64,000 bases of DNA from CAVPKN01 sp964588495 (GCA_964588495.1 CAZPPS010000006.1:43613-107612); one strand, 5' to 3'; counted from the first letter of the stretch, positions 50,034 to 58,703 are shown. Notes: generated by a model not told the origin, from the letters alone. A program made the numbers and translations.

Positions 50034-50736
50034 TCTTAAACGGGAATCGTTGTTTTATTTTTTCTAACTCTTCAGGGCCAAAAGTAAAGCGTACAGCCCC
50101 CACACCCTGAATTTTTTCTTTTTTTGTGACAGGATCTTTTTGGGCGTATAGGGTGCGCGCCGCTAGCTGCAAGCCCCTTGAGGGGTCGTAGAATAAGACA
50201 GGAGCCTCTTTTCCTTCCATGACGAGACGCTTTTCTTCAGGATAGTAGTAGGCAATATCTGCGAGGGCATATTGTGGATTGGTTTCAGCATTGACAAAGC
50301 GCACATTATTCAAAAGAGTCACTTTTGTGGGCTCTATAGAACCGTTTGCCTCTCGGTAATCAATCTTTGCTTGCTCTGCACAGATTTCACCAAAAGCACC
50401 TGTAAAGCTCATTTGAGGGTTTCCATGAAGAATGCTGGTCTTCTCAACCCAATCTAGAAAAACAGATTCGCATCTTAAAATCCCCCCTCGAGAAAGTTCC
50501 AAGGAGACCTCATTTTTAAGCTCAATCCAGGGAAAATCGATGGAGCTTTGCCCCTCAGGGTCTTTTTTTAGCGTCGCACAGCGTGCCTGTATTTTGCCCA
50601 TCGCATTTTCCACCATCACATTGCCCGATAATGTGACCCAATCACCGTTGTATATGAATGCATCTGAGCTGACATTTGTCTGTGCGGCACATAACCTAAG
50701 AGGCAGTGTGAACAAAAGGATTAGCCATTTTCTCAT
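50017..50736 (-). CDS. lptA: LptA/OstA-like periplasmic LPS transport protein
   Basis: The 239-residue precursor has a signal peptide (MRKWLILLFTLPLRLCAA). The mature part begins with TNVSSDAFIYNGDWVTLSGNV (split: SSDAFIYNGDW, VTLSGNV), resembling the OstA/LptA beta-jellyroll repeat (SD......G....GNV). Repeats of beta strands continue through the protein. LptA forms the periplasmic bridge for LPS. It is located between lptB and an LptC-like gene with overlaps on both sides, which strengthens the call; the sequence alone is diverged. Confidence 0.8.
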   Translation of the reverse strand: MRKWLILLFTLPLRLCAAQTNVSSDAFIYNGDWVTLSGNVMVENAMGKIQARCATLKKDPEGQSSIDFPWIELKNEVSLELSRGGILRCESVFLDWVEKTSILHGNPQMSFTGAFGEICAEQAKIDYREANGSIEPTKVTLLNNVRFVNAETNPQYALADIAYYYPEEKRLVMEGKEAPVLFYDPSRGLQLAARTLYAQKDPVTKKEKIQGVGAVRFTFGPEELEKIKQRFPFKNDSKR

Positions 50737-51251
50737 AATGCTTTGTCCTGAATTTGTGCCGACATCTGATGAGCTATAAAATCAATTTTTTCATCTTTAA
50801 AGGTAAGCTCAATCATTTTGGCCATTGCATGCATCGAGGGAGCCTCACCTTCCTGCGCATATTTCCAGAGCTCAGTATCGTCTGCAACCAAAATTCCTGT
50901 GTTGTAGTTGTAATCCGCTTTTTCAGCTTCCAGGTAACGGATCTGCTGCTTCTCCACTATCTGGCAGCTTAAAGGGCCAAAGTGTTCAATCACTTCAAAA
51001 GCTTTTTCTGTTTTGCTAAAACAAAGCTTTGAATGGTCGCTTAAGATATGCACATAAATGGGGGAATTGGATTGGTACCAAATCTGTTTTGAAATGCCCG
51101 TACGTTCTTGTGCGAACTCTTTTGTGTCTGTGTTAAGCGCAGATTTTCTTAATTCTTTAAAGGCTTTCCGGTCACTCTCATGGATTGGAAAAACAACGAA
51201 CACAAAGACAAGTAGACTCAGCAGCGTTAGTACACTTAAGATTTTAAACAC
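50733..51251 (-). CDS. LptC-like bitopic membrane protein
   Basis: The 172-residue protein has one N-terminal transmembrane helix (ILSVLTLLSLLVFVFVVFP, ~4-22) and a ~150-residue outer part with many short beta strands. This fits LptC, which passes LPS from the LptBFG complex to LptA. The sequence is diverged and the call leans on position: it overlaps lptA-like by 4 bp and the end of kdsA by 16 bp. It may correspond to CT654 (from memory). Confidence 0.65.
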   Translation of the reverse strand: MFKILSVLTLLSLLVFVFVVFPIHESDRKAFKELRKSALNTDTKEFAQERTGISKQIWYQSNSPIYVHILSDHSKLCFSKTEKAFEVIEHFGPLSCQIVEKQQIRYLEAEKADYNYNTGILVADDTELWKYAQEGEAPSMHAMAKMIELTFKDEKIDFIAHQMSAQIQDKAL

Positions 51252-52066
51252 AGGCTCTGCATGGCCTCATGAATGCAGATCCACTCATCTACCAATTGAG
51301 GTAGATCGGAGAAGGGGATGACGCATGCGGCATCACTTTTTGCATTTTTAGGATCTGGATGTGCTTCTGCATAAATTCCGCTAGCGCCTGCTGCCAGACT
51401 TGCCCGAGCAAGTGTGGGGATAAATTCCCTTTTGCCGCCTGATAAAGAACCCTCAGAGGCAGGTTGCTGAACAGAATGGCTGGCATCGAAAAGGACGGGA
51501 TAGCCCAATTTTTGCATAATGGGAATCGCGCGCATATCGCTGACGAGATTATTATAGCCAAAAGAAGTGCCCCGATCGGTAAGCAAAATCTGAGTATTTC
51601 CGGTCGAAACAATCTTCTCAACAGCATGGGCCATATCCCAAGGAGCCATAAACTGCCCTTTTTTGATGTTGATTACAGCTCCTGTTTTACCAGCAGCCAC
51701 TAAAAGATCTGTTTGTCTGCATAAAAATGCGGGGATTTGAATGACATCGCACACTTCAGCAGCTTCCCGAGCTTCTTCAGGAGAATGGACATCGGTAAAA
51801 ACGGGGACATCAAATGTGTTTTTCACCTTTTCCAAGATTTTTAATCCCTCTTCAATGCCAGGTCCTCTAAAAGAATTAACAGACGTGCGATTGGCTTTAT
51901 CGTAGCTGGCTTTAAAAATGAAATTAACAGGTTTGGATTTGAAAAGGTTGACGAGAAAATCAGCGCATTCAAGCGTATGATCTTCATTTTCAATGACACA
52001 AGGTCCCGAAATGACAGTTAGCTTTTGTGCGCCAATAAGTAAATCTTTGATCTTTACAGGGTCCAT
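51236..52066 (-). CDS. kdsA: 3-deoxy-D-manno-octulosonate 8-phosphate synthase
   Basis: I use ATG 52066 (276 residues, MDPVKIKDLLIG), which matches the usual KdsA length. The frame opens at GTG 52141, but the extra 25 residues are basic and unlike the family. The enzyme condenses arabinose 5-phosphate with PEP for Kdo, the core sugar of chlamydial LPS. Motifs include SGPCVIEN near the start, FKASYDKANRTS (~50-61), GTSFGYNNLVSDMR, and FDASHSVQQP. The kdsA-lpt gene order ties synthesis to export of LPS. Confidence 0.95.
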   Translation of the reverse strand: MDPVKIKDLLIGAQKLTVISGPCVIENEDHTLECADFLVNLFKSKPVNFIFKASYDKANRTSVNSFRGPGIEEGLKILEKVKNTFDVPVFTDVHSPEEAREAAEVCDVIQIPAFLCRQTDLLVAAGKTGAVINIKKGQFMAPWDMAHAVEKIVSTGNTQILLTDRGTSFGYNNLVSDMRAIPIMQKLGYPVLFDASHSVQQPASEGSLSGGKREFIPTLARASLAAGASGIYAEAHPDPKNAKSDAACVIPFSDLPQLVDEWICIHEAMQSLCLKS

Positions 52067-52164
52067 AGTTTGCCGTAGTTTAAGGGATTTGGTAAAAGAA
52101 TACAGCCGAGACGCAAAAAAACCTAGTTTTTTTCCTGCCACTTCCCTTATTCTACAGAACTATT

Positions 52165-52238
52165 GGACCGATAGCTCAGTTGGATAGAGCACCCGCCTTC
52201 TAAGCGGGTGGTCGCAGGTTCGAGTCCTGCTCGGTCCG
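52165..52238 (+). tRNA. tRNA-Arg (anticodon UCU)
   Basis: A complete cloverleaf is visible: acceptor GGACCGA pairing with TCGGTCC, D arm GCTC-AGTTGGATA-GAGC, anticodon stem CCCGC-CTTCTAA-GCGGG with anticodon TCT, variable TGGTC, T arm GCAGG-TTCGAGT-CCTGC and discriminator G. CCA is not encoded. The last base directly abuts the stop codon of the convergent KH-domain gene, so there is no spacer. Confidence 0.97.
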
Positions 52239-52481
52239 TTACTTCTCTTCTTCCTCGAGGATTTCGAGATTCACACGCAGACCATTGCGAGATGCCACAG
52301 ACATAAGAAGTGTGCGGATCGCGTTAATCGTTTTGCCTCTCTTCCCGATGATTTTTCCGATATCTGATTTTTCGACAGAAAGCTCAAGGATCACTGTATG
52401 AGTTCCGCCAATCTCATTGATTTTTACCTGGTCTGGATTGTCGACCAGATTCTTAACGATATAAGCTACAAAGTCTTTCAT
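52239..52481 (-). CDS. khpA: KH-domain RNA-binding protein (KhpA-like)
   Basis: The 80-residue protein is a single KH domain with the GxxG loop IIGKRGKTINAIRTLL at ~42-57. It starts MKDFVAYIVKNLVDNPDQVK, as KhpA/YlqC proteins do. KhpA proteins bind RNA and affect cell-wall and ribosome-related processes. The stop codon abuts the tRNA-Arg gene on the opposite strand. Upstream lies repeat sequence up to 52862. Confidence 0.9.
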   Translation of the reverse strand: MKDFVAYIVKNLVDNPDQVKINEIGGTHTVILELSVEKSDIGKIIGKRGKTINAIRTLLMSVASRNGLRVNLEILEEEEK

Positions 52482-52589
52482 GGTTCTGTTCCTACAACAA
52501 AATGGATGTTTTCAGTTCGTAAATTCATAGTACAATAATTTTTTTTATATAGCTAGGGATTATTGGAGGACTGATGTTTCAAAAAAAAT

Positions 52590-52849
52590 CCGTGCCCTTG
52601 CCCGACCTTTCCCAAATTCATAAATAACCTGAGTTTTGGGTTATTTTTCCTCGTAGTCAGCGGATTTTTGTGAGGCAAAATCGCAATTTTTTGCGAAGCT
52701 CATAGCTGAAAGCGCTATTTGCGAGCAAAAAAGTGCGATTTGGACCCCAAAAATCCCTGAGGATGAGGGAAAAGAACCCAAAACTCAGGTTAAATACTTT
52801 GATTCATAGAAAAATAGGGCAGGGGCAAGGGCAAAGGCAGGGGCAGGGG
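52590..52849. repeat. Element E: 168-bp imperfect palindrome nested inside hexamer-type arms
   Basis: The gene-free stretch 52482-52862 is mostly repeat. The inner palindrome spans 52625-52792: 18-nt perfect ends (TAACCTGAGTTTTGGGTT and partner at 52775-52792), then imperfect pairing through CGGATTTTTG/CAAAAATCC, and a central pair AAATCGCA...TTTTTTGCG / GCAAAAAAGTGCGATTT. Outside it are a short CGTGCCCTTGCCCGACC arm (52591-52607) and an opposite G-rich arm, GGGCAGGGGCAAGGGCAAAG onward (52817-52849). Near-matching ATTCATAAA / ATTCATAGA occur on both sides of the inner palindrome (52616 and 52802). No coding capacity is seen, so it may be a MITE-like insertion. Confidence 0.8.
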
Positions 52850-52862
52850 AGGATAGGCAGAA

Positions 52863-53303
52863 TTATCTTTCTAAAAGAAATGTCACCGGTCCATCATTCA
52901 CAAGCGAAACCCCCATAAGCGCTCCAAAAATGCCGGTTTGGACAGGTTTTCCAAGAGCCGCTCCAGTTTCTTGTACAAATTCTTCATAGAGCAGAAACGC
53001 AGGTTCAGGGAATGCTGCCTCCGTAAATTCAGGCCGATTCCCATTGGTGCAGGTGCCATAAAGGGTAAATTGAGAGACGATCAGAATATCGCCGCTGGAT
53101 TGTCGGATATCATGATTCATTTTCCCTTCAGAGTCGGAGAAAATTCTTAAATTCAGAAGTTTATTGACAAGCCACTTCACTTTTTCAGGATTATCGTCTT
53201 TATGAACGCCCAAAAATACGAGCATTCCGTGGCCAATCTGCCCGCAAATCTTATCATTTACAGTCACTTTGGCTTCTTTAACTCTTTGAATAAGTGCGCG
53301 CAT
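52863..53303 (-). CDS. dtd: D-aminoacyl-tRNA deacylase
   Basis: The 146-residue enzyme removes D-amino acids (and glycine from tRNA-Ala) mischarged on tRNA. It begins MRALIQRVKEAKVTVN and shows the two active-site motifs SQFTLYG (~77-83) and NDGPVTFLLE (~135-144). Length is standard. The start overlaps the rluD stop by 1 bp. Confidence 0.95.
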   Translation of the reverse strand: MRALIQRVKEAKVTVNDKICGQIGHGMLVFLGVHKDDNPEKVKWLVNKLLNLRIFSDSEGKMNHDIRQSSGDILIVSQFTLYGTCTNGNRPEFTEAAFPEPAFLLYEEFVQETGAALGKPVQTGIFGALMGVSLVNDGPVTFLLER

Positions 53304-54220
53304 TAGCTTTTTCCAATCTTATCAACAAATATTTGCATATCTTGGGGTAAGGGGGCATTTAGCTCAATCACTTCTTGAGTCACGGGATGCAAAAAGCGGA
53401 GCTTCCGCGCATGGAGAAGCTGTCTTGAGACTCCATATTTTTTATTTAAGGCAGCCCTTCCATAAACAACATCGCCCAGAATTGGGAAGCCAATTGATTG
53501 CATATGCACGCGGAGTTGATGGGTTCTTCCCGTATAGGGGAGGAGTTTGACAACGCTTAATTCCTGATTGTATGCCAATGTTTGGATCTCTGTCTTGGCC
53601 TCTTTGCCTTTGTCCTTAAGCACTGTCATCTCTTTCCGCTTTTCTGGATGGCGCCCAATGTTGGCAACAATTTGTCGATTTCCGGGATTTCCTAAGCAAA
53701 TCGCCACATATTCTTTTTCTACCTTGCGTAAAGCAAAAGCTTCGACTAAACGTCTCTGAGTCATTTCATCTTTTGCTGCCAAAAGTACTCCAGAGGTGTC
53801 TTTATCGAGCCTATGGACAATGCCTGGGCGGATAGTGTCTTTGATATTCAAGTTGTTACAGTGAAACAATAAGGCGTTGACAAACGTGCCGCTCCAATTG
53901 CCCACAGCTGGATGGACAACCATCCCCGGCGCTTTGTTGATGGCGAGCAAATGGGCATCTTCGTAGAGAATATCAAGGGGAATATCTTCTGCTTGGATAG
54001 AAATTTCTTGTGTAAGGGCAAACTCCACTTCAATCTCATCGCCCGCCTCAAGCTTTTTCCCTTTTTTGATCAGCTCTGCATTGACAAGGACCAGTTTTTC
54101 TTCAATGAGTGACTGAAAGTAAGTGCGTGAGTAGTCTGGAAATCTGCGGCTTAAAAAACTATCGAGCCGCATCCCGGCCTCTTCATCAGAAACTATCAGA
54201 AGTTCGTTGTCAGGTTGCAT
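53303..54220 (-). CDS. rluD: RluD-family 23S rRNA pseudouridine synthase
   Basis: The 305-residue protein has an S4 RNA-binding domain (~12-75, GMRLDSFLSRRFPDYSRTYFQ in pieces: MRLDSFLSRRFP, SRTYFQSLI) and a RluA-type catalytic domain with the Asp motif HRLDKDTSGVLLAAK (~137-151) and GRTHQLRVHM (~230-239). It converts uridines in helix 69 of 23S rRNA. It corresponds to sfhB in the C. trachomatis block. It lies downstream of the two small unknown genes and a palindrome. Confidence 0.93.
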   Translation of the reverse strand: MQPDNELLIVSDEEAGMRLDSFLSRRFPDYSRTYFQSLIEEKLVLVNAELIKKGKKLEAGDEIEVEFALTQEISIQAEDIPLDILYEDAHLLAINKAPGMVVHPAVGNWSGTFVNALLFHCNNLNIKDTIRPGIVHRLDKDTSGVLLAAKDEMTQRRLVEAFALRKVEKEYVAICLGNPGNRQIVANIGRHPEKRKEMTVLKDKGKEAKTEIQTLAYNQELSVVKLLPYTGRTHQLRVHMQSIGFPILGDVVYGRAALNKKYGVSRQLLHARKLRFLHPVTQEVIELNAPLPQDMQIFVDKIGKS

Positions 54221-54237
54221 CTTTAAGCAGCTAAGCT

Positions 54238-54277
54238 CTCCTTGGAGTGCGGCGATTCTTCGCCGCCCTCCAAGGAG
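54238..54277. terminator. GGAGTGCGG-family palindrome between the 95-aa gene and rluD
   Basis: 54238-54255 (CTCCTTGGAGTGCGGCGA) pairs with 54260-54277 at 17 of 18 positions around a 4-nt loop. It follows the gene ending at 54285 and precedes rluD on the same strand, so it could end or attenuate the parE-parC transcript. No strong T-run is present on the minus-strand side. Confidence 0.6.
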
Positions 54278-54284
54278 ATCTCAA

Positions 54285-54572
54285 TTAGGTTAAATCTAAA
54301 GTCACTAAACGTGGTGGGTTTTCAGAGAAAGGGTAGTTGGGGGTCAATTTTTTGAGGAGGCTCACCAAATGCTTCTCCATCCCCTCAATCTCTTCGAGAG
54401 TTGGAAACTCTGCAAGATGTTTACCAAGCCAGCTTTTTCCCTCACAATTCACTTCTTCAAGATAATCCTTTTTGCCAATAAGGAGGCTTCGGAGCGTCGC
54501 ATTGGCTTTATTGAGCTCTTTTTGAAACAGCTGATCGCCGGCAAATCCTAGAAACAGATTGAGTTTGAACAT
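54285..54572 (-). CDS. Small protein of unknown function
   Basis: The 95-residue protein is not recognised. It is helical in appearance, with a hydrophobic N-terminus (MFKLNLFLGFAGDQLFQKEL) but no signal cleavage site, charged middle helices (GMEKHLVSLLKKL) and a Pro-rich end. It starts 1 bp after the 92-residue gene on the same strand and belongs to the parE-parC transcript. C. trachomatis has a small unknown gene (CT659) between sfhB and gyrA_2; one of these two may be its counterpart. Confidence 0.65.
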   Translation of the reverse strand: MFKLNLFLGFAGDQLFQKELNKANATLRSLLIGKKDYLEEVNCEGKSWLGKHLAEFPTLEEIEGMEKHLVSLLKKLTPNYPFSENPPRLVTLDLT

Positions 54573-54573
54573 T

Positions 54574-54852
54574 TTAGGTTCTCATTCTCATTTCTTGTGC
54601 TGCCTTTTTCGCCCTCTCCGATGCTTGCCGCATCTGATTTAAGCTCATCATCACAACCGTTTTGATAAACATGTCGTAAAATTTTTTCCCCTCTTCATCA
54701 CCCATTTCTTTCATAATGGCTGATTTCAGTGCTCCTAGAGTCGCTCCTTTTTCCTGCGCCACTCCGCCGACATCTGCGTTTCCTTGAAGTCCTCCTTCGA
54801 TGCCTCCGGTTCCTGGTGTCTTTTCAGGCGCTCCTCCAATTGGACTGCTCAT
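54574..54852 (-). CDS. Small Gly-rich/helical protein of unknown function
   Basis: The 92-residue protein has a Gly/Pro-rich flexible N-terminus (~1-38) and a helical C-terminal half (LGALKSAIMKEMGDEEGKKF, then MMSLNQMRQASERAKKAAQ) rich in Met, Ala and Lys. There is no signal peptide or membrane helix. The flexible start plus amphipathic helix recalls small type III secretion components or chaperoned proteins, but this is only a shape likeness. Its ATG overlaps the parC stop by 4 bp, so it is translationally coupled to topoisomerase IV. Confidence 0.65.
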   Translation of the reverse strand: MSSPIGGAPEKTPGTGGIEGGLQGNADVGGVAQEKGATLGALKSAIMKEMGDEEGKKFYDMFIKTVVMMSLNQMRQASERAKKAAQEMRMRT

Positions 54853-56762
54853 GCTTTTTCCTCCGTTTCAACTAACTTTATTTTTTTTAGCTCTTTGTTG
54901 GCAATACGAATACCACGGGCAGTCACTCCTTTGATATGCACATTATCAAAGGTAAAGGCAAGGGTAGAAACTTTTTGTTTGGGTTTTGGTTTAAACTCAA
55001 GTTCAAGTCGAATCTCTTCGTTTGCAGAGAGATAACGCAGTTTGTCTTCTGGCTCTAAAAAGTTGTACTCTTTATCAAGAATGAACTGTTTGATGATGAA
55101 CCGTTTAGCGTAAGGGATGCCATCAGCGTCGGTATAGACCACGCTAAAAGGGGTCTTTTTATCAGCAACGCCAATCCAGGAAATCTCGGCTTCTTTAGTG
55201 TGGATATACTGCTTTTCTGGAATTGAAATCACTGAGTATGTGCCATCTGCATAAAGCATTAGGAGTTTTTCCAAATTGGAGCATTCAAAACAGGTTTGCC
55301 CTCCCACTTTGGTTCCTAAGAATCCCGATTCAGGATCATAACAGACTTTGATCGCCTTCTCTGAGATTGCCCGTTTATCAAGCTCTTCGATGGCTTTGAT
55401 CTGTGTTCTACGGGGAAAAAGAGACCCATATTTTTTCAAAAGGCCATTTAAATATTTGATTGTGAACTTTGTAACGTTTTTGAGGTTTTTTTCGACCTCT
55501 TCGAGTTTGTTGGCAAGGGCAAGAATCTCTTCCTGGTTTTTTGCGATATCGAAACGGGAGATGCGCCGTATGGGGATCGAAAGAAGTCGCTCTCGATCGT
55601 CGCGGGTAGGAATTCTGGCAAGTTGTGGTTGGAAAGGTTGGAGCCCTTTTTCCATAGTTGCGTGGATTTTTTCGTAAGTGTCAACATCTTCTATCTGTTT
55701 GTAGAGACGATTTTCGATGAAAATCTGCTCCAAGCTCTTCTCGAAGATTTTTTCTAATAGCCGATCCCGTTCAAATTCAAGCTCTGCTTTGAGATAGCCT
55801 TGCAGAAGTTCTGTATGGAATTTGAGGAACGTATCCACGTCACCTTCCCAAGGCAAACGCTCTTTAATCACCAGCATTTGAGGATGTAAAGTCACTTCGC
55901 AATCGGTAAAGGCGTAGAGGTGATCGATCATTTTGTTGGCATATGTTCCACGTGGCAACTTGATTTCAATCTCGACCTTTTCAGCGGTGTAGTCGTTGAT
56001 TGCATCGATTTTAATCTTCCCTTTTTTGGCAGCTTCGTCAATCGAGCGGATGACCGACTCTGTAGTCGTCCCATGGCAGATTTCTTTGATGACGATTGTC
56101 TTTTCATCGACAACTTTAATCTGGGCCCGCAGCTTGATTTTTCCTTTTCCCTTGTCATACTCGGTAGGATCCATAATCCCGCCGGAGGGAAAATCGGGGA
56201 GGATTTTGAAAGGTTTATCTTCCAAAATCGCGATTTGTGCTTCTAAAAGTTCTGAAAAGTTGTGTGGCAAAATTTTTGTTGCCATCCCAACGGCAATTCC
56301 ATCAGCTCCTTGCATCAAAAGAAGGGGGATTTTTGCAGGAAGAACAACAGGCTCGTCTGCTCTGCCATCATAAGATGGGGAAAATTGGGTGAGCTCAGGG
56401 TTAAAAAGGGTTTCTTTTGCAAGTGCACTTAAACGGGCTTCAATATAACGGGCAGCAGCTGCGGGATCGCCCGTGATCGGGTTCCCGAAATTTCCTTGTG
56501 TATCGAGCAGGAAATTTTTGTTTGCCACATTCACTAAGGCTTCTACGATAGGGGCATCGCCGTGGGGATGGAGGGCCATTGTCTGGCCTGCAATATTGGC
56601 TACTTTATGGAGCTTGCCATCATCCATTTGGAAAAGTGTCCACAAAATACGCCGTTGAACCGGTTTAAGCCCGTCGGCAATGTCCGGAATGGCCCTATCG
56701 AGGATCACGTAGGAAGCGTATCTGAGGTAGTTGTCTTTGAAAAAATGCTTAACGTCGTCCAT
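54849..56762 (-). CDS. parC: DNA topoisomerase IV subunit A (gyrA_2), short form
   Basis: The 637-residue protein breaks and rejoins DNA strands with ParE. The winged-helix region and active-site tyrosine lie in DPAAAARYIEARLS (Tyr ~107), and the GADGIAVGMATKILPHNF segment follows. A coiled-coil region and a reduced C-terminal part of about 150 residues complete it. E. coli ParC has ~750 residues and GyrA ~875, so much of the DNA-wrapping beta-pinwheel is absent, as in the chlamydial second GyrA. It begins 3 bp after parE ends. Confidence 0.93.
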   Translation of the reverse strand: MDDVKHFFKDNYLRYASYVILDRAIPDIADGLKPVQRRILWTLFQMDDGKLHKVANIAGQTMALHPHGDAPIVEALVNVANKNFLLDTQGNFGNPITGDPAAAARYIEARLSALAKETLFNPELTQFSPSYDGRADEPVVLPAKIPLLLMQGADGIAVGMATKILPHNFSELLEAQIAILEDKPFKILPDFPSGGIMDPTEYDKGKGKIKLRAQIKVVDEKTIVIKEICHGTTTESVIRSIDEAAKKGKIKIDAINDYTAEKVEIEIKLPRGTYANKMIDHLYAFTDCEVTLHPQMLVIKERLPWEGDVDTFLKFHTELLQGYLKAELEFERDRLLEKIFEKSLEQIFIENRLYKQIEDVDTYEKIHATMEKGLQPFQPQLARIPTRDDRERLLSIPIRRISRFDIAKNQEEILALANKLEEVEKNLKNVTKFTIKYLNGLLKKYGSLFPRRTQIKAIEELDKRAISEKAIKVCYDPESGFLGTKVGGQTCFECSNLEKLLMLYADGTYSVISIPEKQYIHTKEAEISWIGVADKKTPFSVVYTDADGIPYAKRFIIKQFILDKEYNFLEPEDKLRYLSANEEIRLELEFKPKPKQKVSTLAFTFDNVHIKGVTARGIRIANKELKKIKLVETEEKA

Positions 56763-56765
56763 TGT

Positions 56766-58580
56766 TTACTGATCTTCGTGGATAAGGTTGGTCATAATAA
56801 ATTGTCTGCGCTGCGGTGTATTTTTGCCCATGTAAAATTCGAGCGTGGGCTTAATATCTGAAAAGGCGTGCACTTCGACAGGCTTTAGCTTCATATCTTT
56901 GCCGATAAACTGAGGAAATTCTTTGGGGGAGATCTCTCCTAAGCCCTTAAAGCGGGTGATCTCTACATTTTTCCCAAGGGATTTCACTGCAGCTGTTTTT
57001 TCCTCTTCTGAATAGCAATAGAGGGTCTTTTCTTTGTTTCTTACCTTGAAGAGGGGAGTTTCCAGGACGTGGATATGTCCTTGAATGACAAGTGATTCGA
57101 AATAAGTGAGAAAGAAAGTAACGAGGAGATTGCGGATGTGCATCCCATCGACATCGGCATCGGTTGCAAGTATCACTTTGTTGTAGCGCAGGCCAGAGAG
57201 GTCTTCTTCGATATTAAGAGCGCTCATCAAATTGAACATTTCTTCATTTTTGTAGAGCTGATCGATTTTAAGTCCGTGGACATTCAAAGGTTTTCCACGC
57301 AGCGAGTAAATGGCCTGTGTTAAAGGATCGCGCGAAGAAACAATCGAGGCGCTTGCAGATTCACCTTCTGTGAGAAAAATCATCGTCTTGTCGCTGTAGA
57401 GCGAATCATCGTTATAATGAAATTTACAGTCTCGAAGCTTGGGGATTTTAAAGGAGATCTTTTTCTGCTTTTCTTTGGCCTCTTTTTTAACTGCAGCAAG
57501 CTCTTTGCGCAGACGCTCGTTGAAAGCAATCCGTTCATTAATTTTTTGGGCAATATCTGGAAACTTATGCAAGAGTTTGATGATGGCCTCTTTAACCTCT
57601 TGCATGATCGGGGTGCGGATTTCAGTGTTGCCGAGTTTATTTTTGGTCTGAGATTCAAATATCGGGTCTTTGACTTTGACAAGGGCGCAAGCCACGACCC
57701 CTTCTCGAACATCTACTCCCTGATAATTTTTTTTGTAGAATTCGTTCACCCCTTTTAAAACGCCTTCTCTGAAAGCTGAGAGGTGCGTTCCCCCATCAGC
57801 CGTGTATTGGCCGTTGACAAAGGTGTAGTAATTTTCGCCATAACTTTGGGTGTGCAATAGGGCAAACTCGAGTTTTTCGCCACGGTAATGCAAAGGCTCA
57901 TAGAGTCTGTCTGTTGCAACTTCGCTGTTTAAAAGATCGAGAAGACCATGTTCAGATTGGATCGCCTCTCCGTTATAAAAGAGGGTCAAGCCTGTGTTGA
58001 GATAGGCATAATGCCAGAGCCTTTTGCGGATATATTCTTCCAGGTAGCTGTACTTTTTGAAGATCTCGGCGTCTGCGATAAACTCAATATACGTTCCATT
58101 TTCTTCCGTTGTCGGCTTTTCTTTCTTAGACTGGATGACACCTCTTACAAAGACTGCTTCAAAAGATTTCCCATCCCGGAAGCTGCGCACTAAAAAATGA
58201 CTCGAGAGGGCGTTGACAGCCTTTAAACCAACGCCATTCAGCCCCACAGAAAACTGGAAGACATCGTCGTTGTATTTAGCGCCCGTGTTGATCTGAGAGA
58301 CGCATTCAATCACTTTTCCAAGGGGAATTCCCCTTCCATAATCGCGCACCGAAAGAAGTTTCGTCTCTGGATCATGAGCGATGACGATGCGGTTTCCATG
58401 ATGCATGATGAATTCATCGATGCTGTTATCGATCACTTCTTTCAAAAGGATGTAAATTCCATCATCTACATGGGAGCCATCTCCAAGACGTCCAATGTAC
58501 ATTCCCGAACGCATACGGATATGCGTTAGAGCATCAACTGTTTGAATCGCGCTTTCGTCGTATTGGTTTTTCTTTGCCAT
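56766..58580 (-). CDS. parE: DNA topoisomerase IV subunit B (gyrB_2)
   Basis: The 604-residue ATPase subunit has the GHKL motifs EVIDNSIDEF (~48-57), RDYGRGIPLG and GLNGVGLKAVNALS, then a TOPRIM domain with LTEGESASASIV and DADVDGMHIRNLL. The length is that of ParE rather than GyrB (~800). It is the first gene of the transcript parE-parC-small genes. The divergent hemA starts 124 bp upstream, matching the C. trachomatis order CT660-662. Confidence 0.95.
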   Translation of the reverse strand: MAKKNQYDESAIQTVDALTHIRMRSGMYIGRLGDGSHVDDGIYILLKEVIDNSIDEFIMHHGNRIVIAHDPETKLLSVRDYGRGIPLGKVIECVSQINTGAKYNDDVFQFSVGLNGVGLKAVNALSSHFLVRSFRDGKSFEAVFVRGVIQSKKEKPTTEENGTYIEFIADAEIFKKYSYLEEYIRKRLWHYAYLNTGLTLFYNGEAIQSEHGLLDLLNSEVATDRLYEPLHYRGEKLEFALLHTQSYGENYYTFVNGQYTADGGTHLSAFREGVLKGVNEFYKKNYQGVDVREGVVACALVKVKDPIFESQTKNKLGNTEIRTPIMQEVKEAIIKLLHKFPDIAQKINERIAFNERLRKELAAVKKEAKEKQKKISFKIPKLRDCKFHYNDDSLYSDKTMIFLTEGESASASIVSSRDPLTQAIYSLRGKPLNVHGLKIDQLYKNEEMFNLMSALNIEEDLSGLRYNKVILATDADVDGMHIRNLLVTFFLTYFESLVIQGHIHVLETPLFKVRNKEKTLYCYSEEEKTAAVKSLGKNVEITRFKGLGEISPKEFPQFIGKDMKLKPVEVHAFSDIKPTLEFYMGKNTPQRRQFIMTNLIHEDQ

Positions 58581-58703
58581 AAGTGATCAGATGATACATT
58601 TACCGAAATATCTCGTCCACCATCTCGCCATCACCAGATCTGCTCGCAAAAAAATAATCAAAGCCGAGATAATGCAAAACTTTAGTTATACAACCTGCGC
58701 TTC

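Noticed and set aside
52067..52141. Longer kdsA start at GTG 52141
   Set aside because: The extra 25 basic residues are not part of the KdsA family, and the shorter form has the normal length.
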